From positions 248,001 through 312,000 of the forward strand of contig NC_007765.1 of assembly GCF_000092045.1 (NCBI RefSeq): a stretch of DNA of 64,000 nt. Reading direction: 5' to 3'. Made by a program: the position numbers and the translations under genes. The first letter of the stretch is position 1, and the number at the start of each line of letters is the position of its first letter. The DNA is from Rhizobium etli CFN 42. Its GTDB lineage: Bacteria > Pseudomonadota > Alphaproteobacteria > Rhizobiales > Rhizobiaceae. The notes below the pieces were generated by a model. That model searched no databases. It saw only the letters and a list, made by a program, of their open reading frames with translations, and was not told the DNA's origin. Of the stretch, positions 54,908-64,000 are shown in pieces.

Positions 54908-55951
54908 ATGACCAAAGTCCGTGCGCTGGTGCTGGAGCGCCAACATGAGCTTGCGCTTCGCGATATCGATCTGCCGCTGGAGACAGGAGCGGGGCAGGTC
55001 AAGATCAAGATTCATACCGTCGGCGTCTGCGGTTCGGACGTGCATTATTATACCCACGGCAAGATCGGCCCCTTCGTCGTCAACGCGCCGATGGTGCTCG
55101 GGCATGAGGCGGCGGGCACGGTGGTCGAGGTCGGGTCCGGTGTCAGGCATCTGAAAGTCGGCGACCGCGTCTGCATGGAGCCCGGCATCCCCGACCCGAA
55201 TTCCAAGGCAAGCCGGCTCGGCATGTACAATATCGATCCCGCCGTCAGTTTTTGGGCGACGCCGCCGGTTCATGGCGTGCTGACGCCAGAGGTCGTGCAT
55301 CCCGCCAACTATACCTTCAAGCTGCCCGACAATGTCAGCTTTGCCGAAGGCGCGATGGTCGAGCCCTTCGCCGTCGGCATGCAGGCGGCGAGCAAGGCCA
55401 AGATTGCGCCGGGCGATACCGCCATCGTTCTTGGCGCCGGCCCGATCGGCACGATGGTGGCGATTGCCGCCCTTGCCGGCGGCTGCGCCCGGGCGATCGT
55501 TGCCGATCTCGCCCAGCCGAAGCTCGATATCGCCGCGCAGTATCAGGGCGTCATCCCGGTCAATATCCGCGAGACGAATCTGATCGAAGAAGTCGGCCAA
55601 TTGACCGACGGCTGGGGCGCCGATGTCGTCTTCGAATGCTCCGGTTCGCCGAAGGCCTGGGAGACGATCATGGCGCTGCCGCGCCCGGGCGGCGTCATCG
55701 TCGCCGTCGGCCTGCCAGTCAACCCTGTTGGTTTCGACGTCTCGACGGCGACCACCAAGGAGATCCGCATCGAGACGGTATTCCGTTATGCGCATCAGTA
55801 TGAGCGATCGATCGCCTTGCTTGGTTCGGGTCGCGTCGATCTTAAGCCGCTGATATCAGAGACGTTCAAGTTCGAAGATTCGATCAAGGCATTCGATCGT
55901 GCGGCCGAAGCGCGGCCGAGCGACGTAAAGCTGCAGATCGTGATGGAATAG
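54908..55951 (+). CDS. zinc MDR dehydrogenase, xylitol dehydrogenase-like
   Basis: A 347-residue medium-chain dehydrogenase. Catalytic-zinc motif [10 protein letters not shown] and [12 protein letters not shown], with [15 protein letters not shown]-binding [16 protein letters not shown] and an acidic residue in [11 protein letters not shown] typical for NAD use. The structural-zinc Cys set of horse liver ADH is missing, as in sorbitol/xylitol dehydrogenases. Likely oxidises xylitol or another polyol to the ketose. It stands alone; no sugar transporter adjoins. Confidence 0.85.
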   Translation: MTKVRALVLERQHELALRDIDLPLETGAGQVKIKIHTVGVCGSDVHYYTHGKIGPFVVNAPMVLGHEAAGTVVEVGSGVRHLKVGDRVCMEPGIPDPNSKASRLGMYNIDPAVSFWATPPVHGVLTPEVVHPANYTFKLPDNVSFAEGAMVEPFAVGMQAASKAKIAPGDTAIVLGAGPIGTMVAIAALAGGCARAIVADLAQPKLDIAAQYQGVIPVNIRETNLIEEVGQLTDGWGADVVFECSGSPKAWETIMALPRPGGVIVAVGLPVNPVGFDVSTATTKEIRIETVFRYAHQYERSIALLGSGRVDLKPLISETFKFEDSIKAFDRAAEARPSDVKLQIVME

Positions 55952-55966
55952 GGCACTGCAGCGCCG

Positions 55967-56533
55967 CTATGGGCGCCTTTTGCGTTTCATTCTGCGAAAG
56001 ACCAGAGCCGCGCCCGCGACGGCAGCCGCGGCTCCAACTGCGATCAGCAGATGCCGGTGGAGGGGCAGGTGGCCCAGCGTCTGCTGGATGCCGCGCCCGA
56101 AGATATAACCGAGTGCTGTGAAAAGCTGTCCCCATACCAAAGCGGCCACCGCATTCAGGAGGACGAATTTTCCGGTCGCTATCCGCGTCGTGCCGATGAC
56201 GATCGGGCTGATTGTCCGCAAGCCGACCAGAAAACGAAACGCCAGTATGAAACCGGTCTGATATTTTTCAAGCAGCCGCGTTGCCCGGGCGAGCGCGGGT
56301 CTTTCCATCAGCTGGCGGACGGGAGCCCATTGCGCAGCATAGCGGCCAGCGAAGAACCAGAACTGATCGCCGGCAAAGGAACCTGTCGCGGCCGCGATCG
56401 ACGCCGACCAATAGGAGAGCAGCTCGCGATGGGAAATGACGCCGCCGAGGAATGCGGCGGTCTCGCCCTCGAAGGCGGCGCCCAGAAATACCGCCAGCAG
56501 CCCATAATTCTCGATCAGCTGTTCGATAGACAC
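55967..56533 (-). CDS. DedA-family membrane protein
   Basis: About 188 residues from GTG 56533 (SIEQLIENYGLLAVFLGAAF), with GETAAFLGGVISHRELLSYW, GSFAGDQFWFFAGRYAAQWA, FILAFRFLVGLRTISPIVIG and a C-terminal Arg-rich end; these are the DedA signature segments (E/D..., F-x-R-x2-P/G-x-R). Role: probably lipid flipping/proton-coupled transport. Start is uncertain: the GTG has AGGAAGG very close, the open frame extends to 56629. Begins 24 bases after the disulfide reductase stop. Confidence 0.8.
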   Translation of the reverse strand: MSIEQLIENYGLLAVFLGAAFEGETAAFLGGVISHRELLSYWSASIAAATGSFAGDQFWFFAGRYAAQWAPVRQLMERPALARATRLLEKYQTGFILAFRFLVGLRTISPIVIGTTRIATGKFVLLNAVAALVWGQLFTALGYIFGRGIQQTLGHLPLHRHLLIAVGAAAAVAGAALVFRRMKRKRRP

Positions 56534-56556
56534 GCCTTCCTGGCCCGATGTCGGAG

Positions 56557-57918
56557 CTAAACCGGCTTCAAATCGCCAAGCAGCGTCGGGATCAGCTCCG
56601 AAACCGTAGGATGGATGGGCACCGACCATTTCAGCTTGGGATAGGTGGTCCCTGCATTCATCGCATCGATCAGGCCATGGATCACCTCGTCGCCCTCGAT
56701 GCCCAGGATCGCCGCGCCGAGGATTTCCTTTGTGTCGGCGTCGGCGATCACCTTCATGAAGCCCTTGGTCTCGCCGCGTTCATTGGCGCGGCCGACGCGG
56801 CTCATCGGCCGGGTCGAGACCATGATCTTGCGTGCCGATTCCCGCGCCTGTTTCTCCGTCATGCCGACGCGGCCGAGCGGCGGGTCGATGTAGAGCGCAT
56901 AGGCCGGAATGCGGCTCGAGACCTTGCGGTCGTCGCCGTCCAGCAGATTGGCGGCGGCGATCTCGAAATCATTGTAGGAGGTGTGGGTGAAGGCGCCGCG
57001 GCCGTTGCAGTCGCCAAGCGCAAAGATGCCTTCGACATTGGTGGCGAGCCTGTCGTCGACGGTGATGTAGCCACGCTTGTCGGTGGCGACTCCGGCGGCA
57101 TCGAGGCCGAGATCGTCGGTGTTCGGCTTGCGGCCGGTGGCGATCAGCACATGGCTGGCATCGATCTTTGCCGCGCCGGCGGTGACGCTCACGCCGCCGC
57201 CGTTTCCCGCGAAGGCGATGTTATTGGCGGCGGTATGGACGCCAATGCCTTCTGAACGCAGGATCTCGGCGATCGCATCTGATATATCCTCGTCCTCGCG
57301 CGAAGCGAGCTTCGGGCCGTGCTCGATGACGCTGACTTCGGCACCGAAACGGCGATACATCTGCGCGAATTCCAGCCCGATATAGCTGCCGCCGATGACC
57401 GCCAGATGCCGCGGCAGCGTGTCGAGATGGATGATCGAGGTGCTGGTGAGATAGTCGATCTGATCGATGCCCGGCAGTTCGGGAATGACGGGGCGGGCGC
57501 CGACATTGAGGAAAATGCGCGGCGCCGTCAGCGTCTCGCCGTTGACGCGAACGGTGTTCGGGCTCTCGAAACGCGCATGGCCGTAGATCACGCTCATGCC
57601 GTCCATGCCGGCAAACCAGTCGATCAGGCCCTTGCGGGCATTCATCGTCACCGTTTCCGCCCGGGCTCTGACGACCTTCATGTCGATGGCGATCTCGCCG
57701 GGAATATTGACGCCGTAGGCGGCGCCGCTTCTGGCGACATGGGCGGCGCGGGCGCTGGCGACCAGCGTTTTCGTCGGCATGCAGCCGGCATTGACGCAGG
57801 TGCCGCCGAGGAACTTGCGCTCGATCAGCGCCACCTTCATGCCTTTTTCGACCATGCGGGCGGCAAGGAACGGGCCGGCCTGGCCGGCGCCAATGACGAT
57901 GGCGTCGAAGCTCTTCAT
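56557..57918 (-). CDS. FAD-dependent pyridine nucleotide-disulfide oxidoreductase
   Basis: A 453-residue flavoprotein of the lipoamide dehydrogenase/mercuric reductase family: AIVIGAGQAGPFLAARMVEK (FAD), redox pair GGTCVNAGCMPTKTLVASAR, second Rossmann LAVIGGSYIGLEFAQMYRRF (NAD(P)H), GIFALGDCNGRGAFTHTSYN, and the C-terminal HPTVSELIPTL with catalytic His-Glu-like residues. No lipoyl domain and no E2 neighbour, so it is not the 2-oxoacid complex E3. The substrate is open (mycothione/metal/quinone types all possible). Its start overlaps the DUF4126 stop (ATGA). Confidence 0.85.
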   Translation of the reverse strand: MKSFDAIVIGAGQAGPFLAARMVEKGMKVALIERKFLGGTCVNAGCMPTKTLVASARAAHVARSGAAYGVNIPGEIAIDMKVVRARAETVTMNARKGLIDWFAGMDGMSVIYGHARFESPNTVRVNGETLTAPRIFLNVGARPVIPELPGIDQIDYLTSTSIIHLDTLPRHLAVIGGSYIGLEFAQMYRRFGAEVSVIEHGPKLASREDEDISDAIAEILRSEGIGVHTAANNIAFAGNGGGVSVTAGAAKIDASHVLIATGRKPNTDDLGLDAAGVATDKRGYITVDDRLATNVEGIFALGDCNGRGAFTHTSYNDFEIAAANLLDGDDRKVSSRIPAYALYIDPPLGRVGMTEKQARESARKIMVSTRPMSRVGRANERGETKGFMKVIADADTKEILGAAILGIEGDEVIHGLIDAMNAGTTYPKLKWSVPIHPTVSELIPTLLGDLKPV

Positions 57919-58376
57919 GACACGGCTCCCGCGATCAGCACCGCACCGATGACGGCGACGGCATCCTCGATTAGGGCGGCCGGCAGGTCCTTGCCGAAGG
58001 CGGCGGCAAGTCTGCCGCGGACGGCGGCGCCGCCATAGGTGCCGACGACGGCGCCAATCACGCCGGCGATCAGCCCGCCGAAGAGCAGGCTGCTGGCTGC
58101 CCCGATCGTCGCGCCCGACAGCGCCCCCGAGACGATACGGGCGCCAAACTGCACCGGCACCTTGCGCGAGGGCGTCGACGGCAGCTGGTCGGTGATGAGT
58201 TCAATAATGGCGAGAAGGGTGAAGATCCACGGCGCCCATTGGTAGCCCATGAAGGCAAGCGGCGTCTGCGACACGTCGAACCAGCCGAGCGCCGCGCCCC
58301 AGGCGACGGCTGCCGGCGCCGTCATGGCGCGAAGGCCCGAGATGACCCCGATCAGCAATGCAAGAAGCAGAAACAT
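57915..58376 (-). CDS. DUF4126 membrane protein
   Basis: A 153-residue membrane protein: FLLLALLIGVISGLRAMTAP, AAVAWGAALGWFDV, DQLPSTPSRKVPVQFGARIV and GAVVGTYGGAAVRGRLAAAF are the DUF4126 blocks. Function unknown. First gene of the operon DUF4126-flavoprotein-DedA. Confidence 0.82.
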   Translation of the reverse strand: MFLLLALLIGVISGLRAMTAPAAVAWGAALGWFDVSQTPLAFMGYQWAPWIFTLLAIIELITDQLPSTPSRKVPVQFGARIVSGALSGATIGAASSLLFGGLIAGVIGAVVGTYGGAAVRGRLAAAFGKDLPAALIEDAVAVIGAVLIAGAVS

Positions 58377-58465
58377 GCGCGATCCCCCTCATGCCGGCCT
58401 CGTGCCGCGAGAGGGAAGGTTGCACATTGTCAGGCGCGTGGCAATTCGCCTTGCCGCACCGGAAT

Positions 58466-59653
58466 CTAGTTCGCGAAGGCGGCGATGCCGGTGATCGATC
58501 GGCCGATGATCAGCGCGTGGATATCGTGCGTGCCCTCATAGGTGTTGACCACTTCGAGGTTGACGAGATGGCGGGCGATGCCGAATTCGTCGGAGATGCC
58601 GTTGCCGCCGAGCATGTCGCGGGCGGCGCGCGCCATCTCCAGCGCTTTGCCGCAGCTGTTGCGCTTGAGGATCGAGGTCAGCTCCACCGGCGGGTGGCCC
58701 TCCTCCTTCATGCGGCCGAGCCGCAGGCAACCCTGCAGGCCGAGCGCGATCTCCGCTGCCATATCGGCGAGCTTCTTCTGGATCAGTTGGTTGGCCGCGA
58801 GCGGCCGGCCGAACTGCTTGCGTTCCAGCACATACTGCCGTGCCCTGGCATAACAATCCTCGGCGGCGCCGAGGGCGCCCCAGGCGATGCCGAAGCGGGC
58901 CGAGTTGAGGCAGGTGAACGGCCCCTTGAGGCCGGTGACGCCGGGCAGCAGGTTTTCCTCCGGTACAAACACGCCGTCCATCACCACTTCGCCTGTTATC
59001 GAGGCGCGCAGGCCGACCTTGCCGTGGATGGCGGGCGCCGAAAGCCCTTTCCAGCCCTTTTCGAGGATGAATCCGCGGATGAGGCCGTCCTCGGTCTTTG
59101 CCCAGACGACGAAGACATCGGCGATCGGCGCGTTCGAGATCCAGGTCTTCGAGCCTGTAAGGCTGTAGCCGCCGTCGACCTTTTTGGCGCGTGTCGCCAT
59201 CGAACCGGGATCGGAGCCGTGATCGGGCTCGGTCAGGCCGAAGCAGCCGATCCATTCGCCCGTGGCAAGTTTCGGCAGGTATTTCTGCTTCTGCGCCGCA
59301 GACCCGAAGGTTTCGATCGGCACCATGACCAGCGAGGACTGCACGCTCATCATCGAGCGATAGCCGCTGTCGACCCGCTCGACCTCGCGGGCGATCAGGC
59401 CATAGGCGGTGTAACCGAGGCCGGCGCCGCCATATTCGGGAGAAATCGTCGGGCCGAGCAGGCCGAGTTCGCCCATTTCGCGAAAGATTGCCGGATCGGT
59501 TTTTTCATTGCGGAAGGCATCGAGAACACGGGGCGCGAGCTTTTGCTGCGCATAGGCATGGGCGGTGTCCTGCACCATGCGCTCCTCGTTGGTCAGCTGC
59601 TCTACCAGCCGGAACGGATCGGCCCAGTCGAAAACCTCGCGCGTATGCTGCAT
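58466..59653 (-). CDS. gcdH: glutaryl-CoA dehydrogenase
   Basis: A 395-residue acyl-CoA dehydrogenase. [20 protein letters not shown] opening, [60 protein letters not shown], and [20 protein letters not shown] with catalytic Glu about 373 (YEGTHDIH) mark the GcdH branch, which both oxidises and decarboxylates glutaryl-CoA to crotonyl-CoA in lysine/tryptophan breakdown. No CoA-transferase gene adjoins here. Confidence 0.9.
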   Translation of the reverse strand: MQHTREVFDWADPFRLVEQLTNEERMVQDTAHAYAQQKLAPRVLDAFRNEKTDPAIFREMGELGLLGPTISPEYGGAGLGYTAYGLIAREVERVDSGYRSMMSVQSSLVMVPIETFGSAAQKQKYLPKLATGEWIGCFGLTEPDHGSDPGSMATRAKKVDGGYSLTGSKTWISNAPIADVFVVWAKTEDGLIRGFILEKGWKGLSAPAIHGKVGLRASITGEVVMDGVFVPEENLLPGVTGLKGPFTCLNSARFGIAWGALGAAEDCYARARQYVLERKQFGRPLAANQLIQKKLADMAAEIALGLQGCLRLGRMKEEGHPPVELTSILKRNSCGKALEMARAARDMLGGNGISDEFGIARHLVNLEVVNTYEGTHDIHALIIGRSITGIAAFAN

Positions 59654-59827
59654 GACGTCGTCTCCTCACCATTCACTCAGGCTTGTCTCGTCAAATTGGC
59701 CATAGACCCGTCGGCCGACTGCGTCAACAGAGCGCGGCCGCGTCGAAAAGGCGAGCTCCGCCATCTTTTCAAAAGCGCCGGCATGATCCACCTTGCCCGC
59801 GTTCGATTCTGGAATGAGGAGGCGGAA

Positions 59828-60166
59828 ATGTCGTCAAGCCATCTGTTCGTATCGGCCGAAGGCGCCGAATGGGTCAATCCGGAGCCCGGCGTCACCAGGC
59901 GGATCATGACCTATCTTCCCGAGATGATGATGGTGGAGGTGGCATTCGAAAGCGGCGCCGTCGGTGCGGCTCATTCGCATCCGCACATTCAGGCAAGTTA
60001 TGTCGCCGAGGGCAGCTTCGAAGTGACGATCGATGGCCGCACCGAAGTGCTCAGGCAGGGCGGCAGCTTCATCGTGCCCCCCAATCTCGTCCATGGCGTC
60101 AAGGCGCTGGAAAAGGGCCGGCTGATCGATAGCTTCACGCCCCATCGTGCCGAATTTCTCAAGTAA
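59828..60166 (+). CDS. KdgF-like cupin protein
   Basis: A 112-residue single-domain cupin, ATG 59828 with GAGGAGG five bases upstream. Metal motif HSHPHIQASYVAEGSFEVTI supplies two His and a Gln, FIVPPNLVHG the third His. The sequence layout (GVTRRIMTYL at the start, LIDSFTPHRAEFLK at the end) is close to KdgF, which linearises unsaturated uronates released from pectin or alginate. No pectinolytic genes nearby, so the role stays tentative. Ends where the convergent LysR gene ends. Confidence 0.8.
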   Translation: MSSSHLFVSAEGAEWVNPEPGVTRRIMTYLPEMMMVEVAFESGAVGAAHSHPHIQASYVAEGSFEVTIDGRTEVLRQGGSFIVPPNLVHGVKALEKGRLIDSFTPHRAEFLK

Positions 60167-61120
60167 TCAGCTTTCGGCCTCCGACCGGCGCGCCGAGCCG
60201 GCGGCGCTGACATAGGGCGGCACGAAGCGCGCATCGTCGCCGCGCACTGCCTCGCGCAGGAAATCGATGACGGCGCGCACGCGCGGCGCCTGTTTCAGGT
60301 CGCGATGGCAGGTGATCCAGTAATGGCGCTTGAGGTCGATTTCCTCGGGCAGCACACGCACGAGCTCGGGATAACGGCTGGCGAAGAAATAGGGCAGGAT
60401 GCAGAGGCCGAGGCCGTTTCGGGTGGCGGTCAGCTGCGCGAAGATGCTGGAGCTCTGGAACTGCGGCTTGATGCGTGGATGTACGTCGCTGAGATAATCG
60501 AGGCCAGGCGCGAAAATCATCTCCTCGATATAGCTGACGAACGGATGCTCAAGCAGGTCGTCGCGGCAGGTGATGGCAGGCGCCTTTGCCAGATAGTCGC
60601 GCGAGCCGTAGATCTGCAGGTGATAGTCGGTCAGCTTCTCGGCGAAATAAGGCCCTTCCTTCGGTTCGTCGAGCACGACGGAAAGATCGGCCTCTTTGCG
60701 TGACAGCGACATGATCTGCTGGATCGTCACCAGTTCGAGCGAGAGATGCGGATGCTGGGCGGCAAACCGCGGCAGCACGGTGGCGAAGAAGAAATTGGCA
60801 AAGCCTTCCGGCGCGCTAAGGCGCACGAGGCCACGCTGCGCCATCGAGCCGTCGGCGAGATCGGCGCGCAGCCGCTCGGTCTCCTGCTCCATCTTCTCGG
60901 CCGTGTCGACGAAGCGCGTGCCCATGGCCGTCAACACATAACCTCGCGGATTGCGCTCGAACAGCTTGACCTTGAGGGTGAATTCCAGCCGATCGATTCG
61001 CCGCGAAACGGTGGCATGGCTGGAACGCAGCTGCCGGGCAGCCGTCGACAGCTGCCCGGTGCGGGCGACGGCGAGGAAAAACTGCAGATCGTCCCAGGTA
61101 AACTGCGGCGGATTGTTCAT
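60167..61120 (-). CDS. LysR-family transcriptional regulator
   Basis: A 317-residue LysR of the AaeR/LrhA-like alphaproteobacterial type: FTWDDLQFFLAVARTGQLST, AARQLRSSHATVSRRIDRLE (HTH), then a type-2 periplasmic fold starting LVRLSAPEGFANFFFATVLP. ATG 61120 has GGAGG eight bases upstream. Adjacent to the cupin stop; target unknown, the cupin or the following small gene being candidates. Confidence 0.88.
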   Translation of the reverse strand: MNNPPQFTWDDLQFFLAVARTGQLSTAARQLRSSHATVSRRIDRLEFTLKVKLFERNPRGYVLTAMGTRFVDTAEKMEQETERLRADLADGSMAQRGLVRLSAPEGFANFFFATVLPRFAAQHPHLSLELVTIQQIMSLSRKEADLSVVLDEPKEGPYFAEKLTDYHLQIYGSRDYLAKAPAITCRDDLLEHPFVSYIEEMIFAPGLDYLSDVHPRIKPQFQSSSIFAQLTATRNGLGLCILPYFFASRYPELVRVLPEEIDLKRHYWITCHRDLKQAPRVRAVIDFLREAVRGDDARFVPPYVSAAGSARRSEAES

Positions 61121-61336
61121 CGCCATTTCCTCCGTTGAATAAGCGCTAACGCATAGCACGATCTGCAGATATCTAAACAATTCGTTGTTTTGATTTGCAT
61201 TTTACGTCGCGAAGAACGGAGAAATCACCGGCAAGGGACGCCGCTTGTTGGAAACCGGTCGATGCCCCGGAGACGGTGCTTTCAGTTGCTATTGGTGAAT
61301 GCTACACGGCCACGTTTGCATCCTGAGGAAATATTG

Positions 61337-61576
61337 ATGAAAAAATTGGTTCGCCTGCTGCTGACGATCGTGCTCGCATTCGTCGTCGTCATCGGTTTTC
61401 GCTGGTATCGGTACATCGCCAACACCGACAGCCCCTATGACGAAGTCGGCATCACGCTCAACTCGTCGATGCCGGGCCCGCTGAACGCCTGGGGCTGTGC
61501 TAAACTGAAACAGACCTTCGGCAGCGCCTTGCCTCCCTATGGCTGCGCCGCCGACAACGGGACCCGATGGAAGTAA
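61337..61576 (+). CDS. small membrane-anchored protein of unknown function
   Basis: A 79-residue protein, ATG 61337 with GAGGAA six bases upstream. One N-terminal membrane helix (KLVRLLLTIVLAFVVVIGFR) then an extracytoplasmic part with two cysteines (WGCAKL and YGCAADNGTRWK) that may form a disulfide. No recognised family. Followed by a perfect 11-base inverted repeat. Confidence 0.7.
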   Translation: MKKLVRLLLTIVLAFVVVIGFRWYRYIANTDSPYDEVGITLNSSMPGPLNAWGCAKLKQTFGSALPPYGCAADNGTRWK

Positions 61577-61607
61577 CGGCAGGCGCAAACGCGTCAAATC
61601 CGCCGCC

Positions 61608-61640
61608 GACGAAGGACCGAGAGATAATTGGTCCTTCGTC
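61608..61640 (+). terminator. hairpin after the small membrane gene
   Basis: GACGAAGGACC-N11-GGTCCTTCGTC is a perfect inverted repeat 31 bases after the stop, followed by TAACG and no T-run, so a weak or rho-dependent end is likely. Confidence 0.5.
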
Positions 61641-61907
61641 TAACGCCGCTATCCCTGCACAACCGTCGGAACTGCCCTAAGTCTAGTGCTTAGCGCTTAC
61701 GTCCTGCGCATCCCGAGGCTTAGTTTGAGATTGTGCGGCTTCTTTCTGTGCAAAAATGAACAGATACTGTTTGGAATTAGTTGTACCCCACCCGTTGCCT
61801 CAAGGAGAAATTTCCATGATCGTAAGACGAGGGCCGTCGTTCTGAGGAGTGCGACCGGCCAAATTTGAACAGACCGGTAATCTTGCTCATCTCTGGGAGG
61901 AGAGAAT
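61641..61907. other. leader region of the LIV-type operon
   Basis: 267 bases before the binding-protein gene (331 from the last stop). Somewhat AT-rich around 61730-61800; GGGAGGAGA lies just before ATG 61908. I see no confident promoter boxes or small gene. Confidence 0.4.
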
Positions 61908-63113
61908 ATGCGAAAGAGTCTCATCGCGTCCGCTGCATTTTTGCTCGCCAGCAGCACCGCTGTGCTCGCGCAAAGCGCGACCGACGGCAAGGTCAAGATC
62001 GGCATCCTGAACGACCAGTCGGGCGTCTATGCCGATTTCGGCGGCAAGTCTTCCGTCGAGGCCGCCAAGATGGCGGTCGAGGATTTCGGCGGCAAGGTAT
62101 TGGGCGTTCCGGTCGAGATCGTCGATGCCGATCACCAGAACAAGCCGGATATCGCCTCCAACATCGCCCGCCAGTGGTACGACACCGAGCAGGTGGACGC
62201 GATCATGGAACTGACGACCTCGTCGGTGGCGCTGGCGGTGCAGGCGATCGCCAAGGAAAAGAAGAAGATCGACATCGTCACCGGTGCGGCGACGACGGAT
62301 CTGACCGGCAAGGCCTGCTCGCCTTACGGCTTCCACTGGGCCTACGACACCCATGCGCTGGCGGTCGGTACCGGCGGCGCACTGGTCAAGCAGGGCGGTG
62401 ACAGCTGGTTCTTCCTGACCGCCGACTATGCCTTCGGCTATTCGCTGGAGCAGCAGACCACCGACTATGTCAAGGCGAGCGGCGGCACGGTCGTCGGCGC
62501 CGTCCGCCATCCGCTGTCGACCCAGGACTTCTCGTCCTTCCTGCTGCAGGCGCAATCATCCGGCGCCAAGGTGATCGGCCTTGCCAATGCCGGCCTCGAT
62601 ACCTCGAATGCCATCAAGCAGGCCGCCGAGTTCGGCATCACCCAGGGCGGCCAGCATCTGGCGGCGCTGCTCTTCACGCTTGCCGAAGTCCATGGCCTCG
62701 GGCTTGAAGCAGCGCAGGGCCTGACCCTGACGGAAGGCTATTACTGGAACCGCGACGATGAAAGCCGCGCCTTCGCGAAGAAATTCTTCGACCGCACCGG
62801 CAAGATGCCGAACATGATCCATACCGGCACCTATTCGGCAGTAACACAATATCTGAAGGCGGTGCAGAAGGCCGGCACCGACGAAACGGAAGCCGTCGCC
62901 AAAACGCTGCATGAAATGCCGGTCGATGACGTCTTCGGCCGCGGCGGCACGGTCGGGCCCAATGGTCGCATGATCCATGACATGTACCTCTTGCAGGTCA
63001 AGAAGCCGGCCGACAGCAAGGAGCCGTGGGATTACTTCAACGTGCTCGCAACCATTCCCGGCAAGGAAGCCTACATCGATCCCGCCAAGAGCGGCTGCGA
63101 TCTGGTGAAGTGA
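61908..63113 (+). CDS. LIV-type ABC transporter substrate-binding protein
   Basis: A 401-residue Peripla_BP_6 protein. Signal peptide MRKSLIASAAFLLASSTAVL cut near AQS; mature chain KVKIGILNDQSGVYADFGGK, AVEDFGGKVLGVPVEIVDAD, SPYGFHWAYDTHALAVGTGG. First gene of an ABC importer for branched-chain amino acids or similar (urea/amide) compounds; the ATPase follows after 5 bases, permeases must lie beyond the right edge. Confidence 0.88.
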   Translation: MRKSLIASAAFLLASSTAVLAQSATDGKVKIGILNDQSGVYADFGGKSSVEAAKMAVEDFGGKVLGVPVEIVDADHQNKPDIASNIARQWYDTEQVDAIMELTTSSVALAVQAIAKEKKKIDIVTGAATTDLTGKACSPYGFHWAYDTHALAVGTGGALVKQGGDSWFFLTADYAFGYSLEQQTTDYVKASGGTVVGAVRHPLSTQDFSSFLLQAQSSGAKVIGLANAGLDTSNAIKQAAEFGITQGGQHLAALLFTLAEVHGLGLEAAQGLTLTEGYYWNRDDESRAFAKKFFDRTGKMPNMIHTGTYSAVTQYLKAVQKAGTDETEAVAKTLHEMPVDDVFGRGGTVGPNGRMIHDMYLLQVKKPADSKEPWDYFNVLATIPGKEAYIDPAKSGCDLVK

Positions 63114-63118
63114 GCGCA

Positions 63119-63901
63119 ATGGCGGTTCCCGCGACTGAAACGCTGGACAAGCCGCAGGTGGTTTTATCCGCCCGCGGTCTGCGTCGCGATTTCGGCGGCT
63201 TCACAGCCGTCAAGAATGTCGATCTCGACGTCCATGACGCGAGCGTCCATGCGTTGATCGGCCCGAACGGCGCCGGCAAGACCACGGTCTTCAACCTGCT
63301 GACCAAGTTCCTGCAGCCGACGGCGGGCAGCATCACGCTGATGGGTACCGATATTACGTACACGCCGCCGGACAAGGTGGCGCGCATGGGGTTGGTGCGC
63401 TCCTTCCAGATCTCGGCGGTCTTCCCGCATCTCTCCGTTCTCGACAATGTGAGGGTGGCGCTGCAGCGGCCGAACAATCTTTCCACGCAGTTCTGGCGGC
63501 CGCTTTCGGCGCTTGACCGGCTGAACGAGCGGGCCGAACAGCTGCTCGCAAGCGTCGGCCTTTCCAAGGAGCGCGATCATATCGCCGCCGACCTTTCCTA
63601 CGGCCGCAAGCGCGTGCTGGAGATCGCCACGACGCTGGCGCTCGATCCTAAGGTCCTGCTGCTCGACGAACCGATGGCCGGCATGGGGCATGAGGATGTC
63701 GCCGTCGTCTCGGCGATCATCCGCGACGTCGCCCGCGACCGGGCGGTGCTGATGGTCGAGCACAATCTCTCCGTCGTCGCCAATATCTGCCAGCATGTGA
63801 CTGTGCTGCAGCGCGGTGAGATCCTGGCCGAAGGCGACTATGCCACCGTCAGCCAGGACGAGCGCGTGCGCGTCGCCTATATGGGCACGGAGGAGCATTG
63901 A
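63119..63901 (+). CDS. LIV-type ABC transporter ATP-binding protein (LivG-like)
   Basis: A 260-residue ATPase: Walker A GPNGAGKTTVFNLLTKF, Q-loop RSFQISAVFP, signature LSYGRKRVLEIATTLA, Walker B VLLLDEPMAGMG, switch MVEHNLS. ATG 63119 just after the binding-protein stop. Its stop overlaps the next gene as TGATG. Confidence 0.9.
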   Translation: MAVPATETLDKPQVVLSARGLRRDFGGFTAVKNVDLDVHDASVHALIGPNGAGKTTVFNLLTKFLQPTAGSITLMGTDITYTPPDKVARMGLVRSFQISAVFPHLSVLDNVRVALQRPNNLSTQFWRPLSALDRLNERAEQLLASVGLSKERDHIAADLSYGRKRVLEIATTLALDPKVLLLDEPMAGMGHEDVAVVSAIIRDVARDRAVLMVEHNLSVVANICQHVTVLQRGEILAEGDYATVSQDERVRVAYMGTEEH

Positions 63902-64000
63902 TGGCTGCTCTCCTCGAAGTTCAGGGCCTGAACGCCTGGTATGGTGAAAGCCATGTCTTGCACGGCGTCGACATGCGGGTGGCCGAAGGCGAGACGATCA
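63901..64000 (+). CDS. LIV-type ABC transporter ATP-binding protein (LivF-like), 5' part
   Basis: ATG 63901 overlaps the preceding stop (TGATG) and opens AALLEVQGLNAWYGESHVLH then GVDMRVAEGET at the edge, the start of a LivF-type ATPase before its Walker A. Only 33 codons are in the window. Confidence 0.8.
   Translation, partial: MAALLEVQGLNAWYGESHVLHGVDMRVAEGETI

Noticed and set aside
58358..60166. 602-codon plus-strand frame ending with the cupin
   Set aside because: Only the last 112 codons (from 59828, with a strong ribosome site) are the cupin; the rest is antisense to gcdH.

Overview
The window looks like part of an alphaproteobacterial genome of the Rhizobium leguminosarum / R. etli type. 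Reasons: high GC throughout, a RopA-type porin, DUF982 and DUF2934 small proteins, several intergenic palindromes of the kind scattered through rhizobial genomes, a double-Ku/LigD end-joining set, and promoter motifs of the alphaproteobacterial general stress sigma factor (GGAAC-N16/17-CGTT). I see no rRNA, tRNA, CRISPR array, transposase or replication origin. It could be chromosome or a large replicon; the sequence does not decide.

Layout. (1) 1-3494, minus strand: a metal-homeostasis operon (CDF exporter, CsoR/RcnR-family repressor, DedA-like protein, NicO-type Ni/Co exporter, unknown exported protein) behind a CsoR-type operator. (2) 3705-7498: PLP cysteine desulfurase-like enzyme, persulfide-dioxygenase-like MBL hydrolase and TauE/SafE sulfite exporter, divergent from an Lrp/AsnC regulator; together a plausible cysteine-sulfur disposal module. 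(3) 7703-14440: two carboxymuconolactone-decarboxylase-fold proteins divergent from LysR, a flavoprotein monooxygenase and an amino-acid-type ABC importer. (4) 14499-19960: MFS transporter, tiny membrane protein, DUF2934 protein, UdgX, PLD/cardiolipin-synthase-like protein, endonuclease/exonuclease/phosphatase protein. (5) 20194-24025: a decayed copper-type island with intact DUF411, CusF-like and EF-hand proteins but truncated tolC and cytochrome b561 and a frameshifted cytochrome c'. (6) 24058-31038: unknown protein, then GntR regulator, Cys/Met-type PLP lyase and a complete sugar-type ABC importer. (7) 31207-37237: ku-ku-ligase facing ligD, then a DUF982 protein. (8) 37544-45104: peptidase T, cell-wall hydrolase lipoprotein, sulfate/thiosulfate ABC importer, RopA porin. 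(9) 45112-54443: frameshifted ptsN-like gene, kdpE, kdpD, a repeat element, kdpC, kdpB, kdpA, kdpF, a second tiny membrane peptide, a KdpE-box-like site and a CopC-fold protein lacking its copper ligands. (10) 54908-64000: xylitol dehydrogenase-like MDR, DedA/flavoprotein disulfide reductase/DUF4126 operon, glutaryl-CoA dehydrogenase, KdgF-like cupin, LysR, small membrane protein, and the start of a LIV-type ABC importer running off the right edge.

Two themes connect the regions. Sulfur: cysteine/persulfide breakdown with sulfite export, sulfate uptake, a C-S-lyase-type enzyme linked to a sugar importer, and possibly an organosulfur monooxygenase. Stress and repair: EcfG-type promoters in front of ligD, probably ku, the DUF2934 gene and a tiny membrane-protein locus, with UdgX nearby. 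The least described items are the Lrp-desulfurase-MBL-TauE module, the lyase/sugar-ABC operon and the conserved-looking 27-residue peptide ahead of kdpF.
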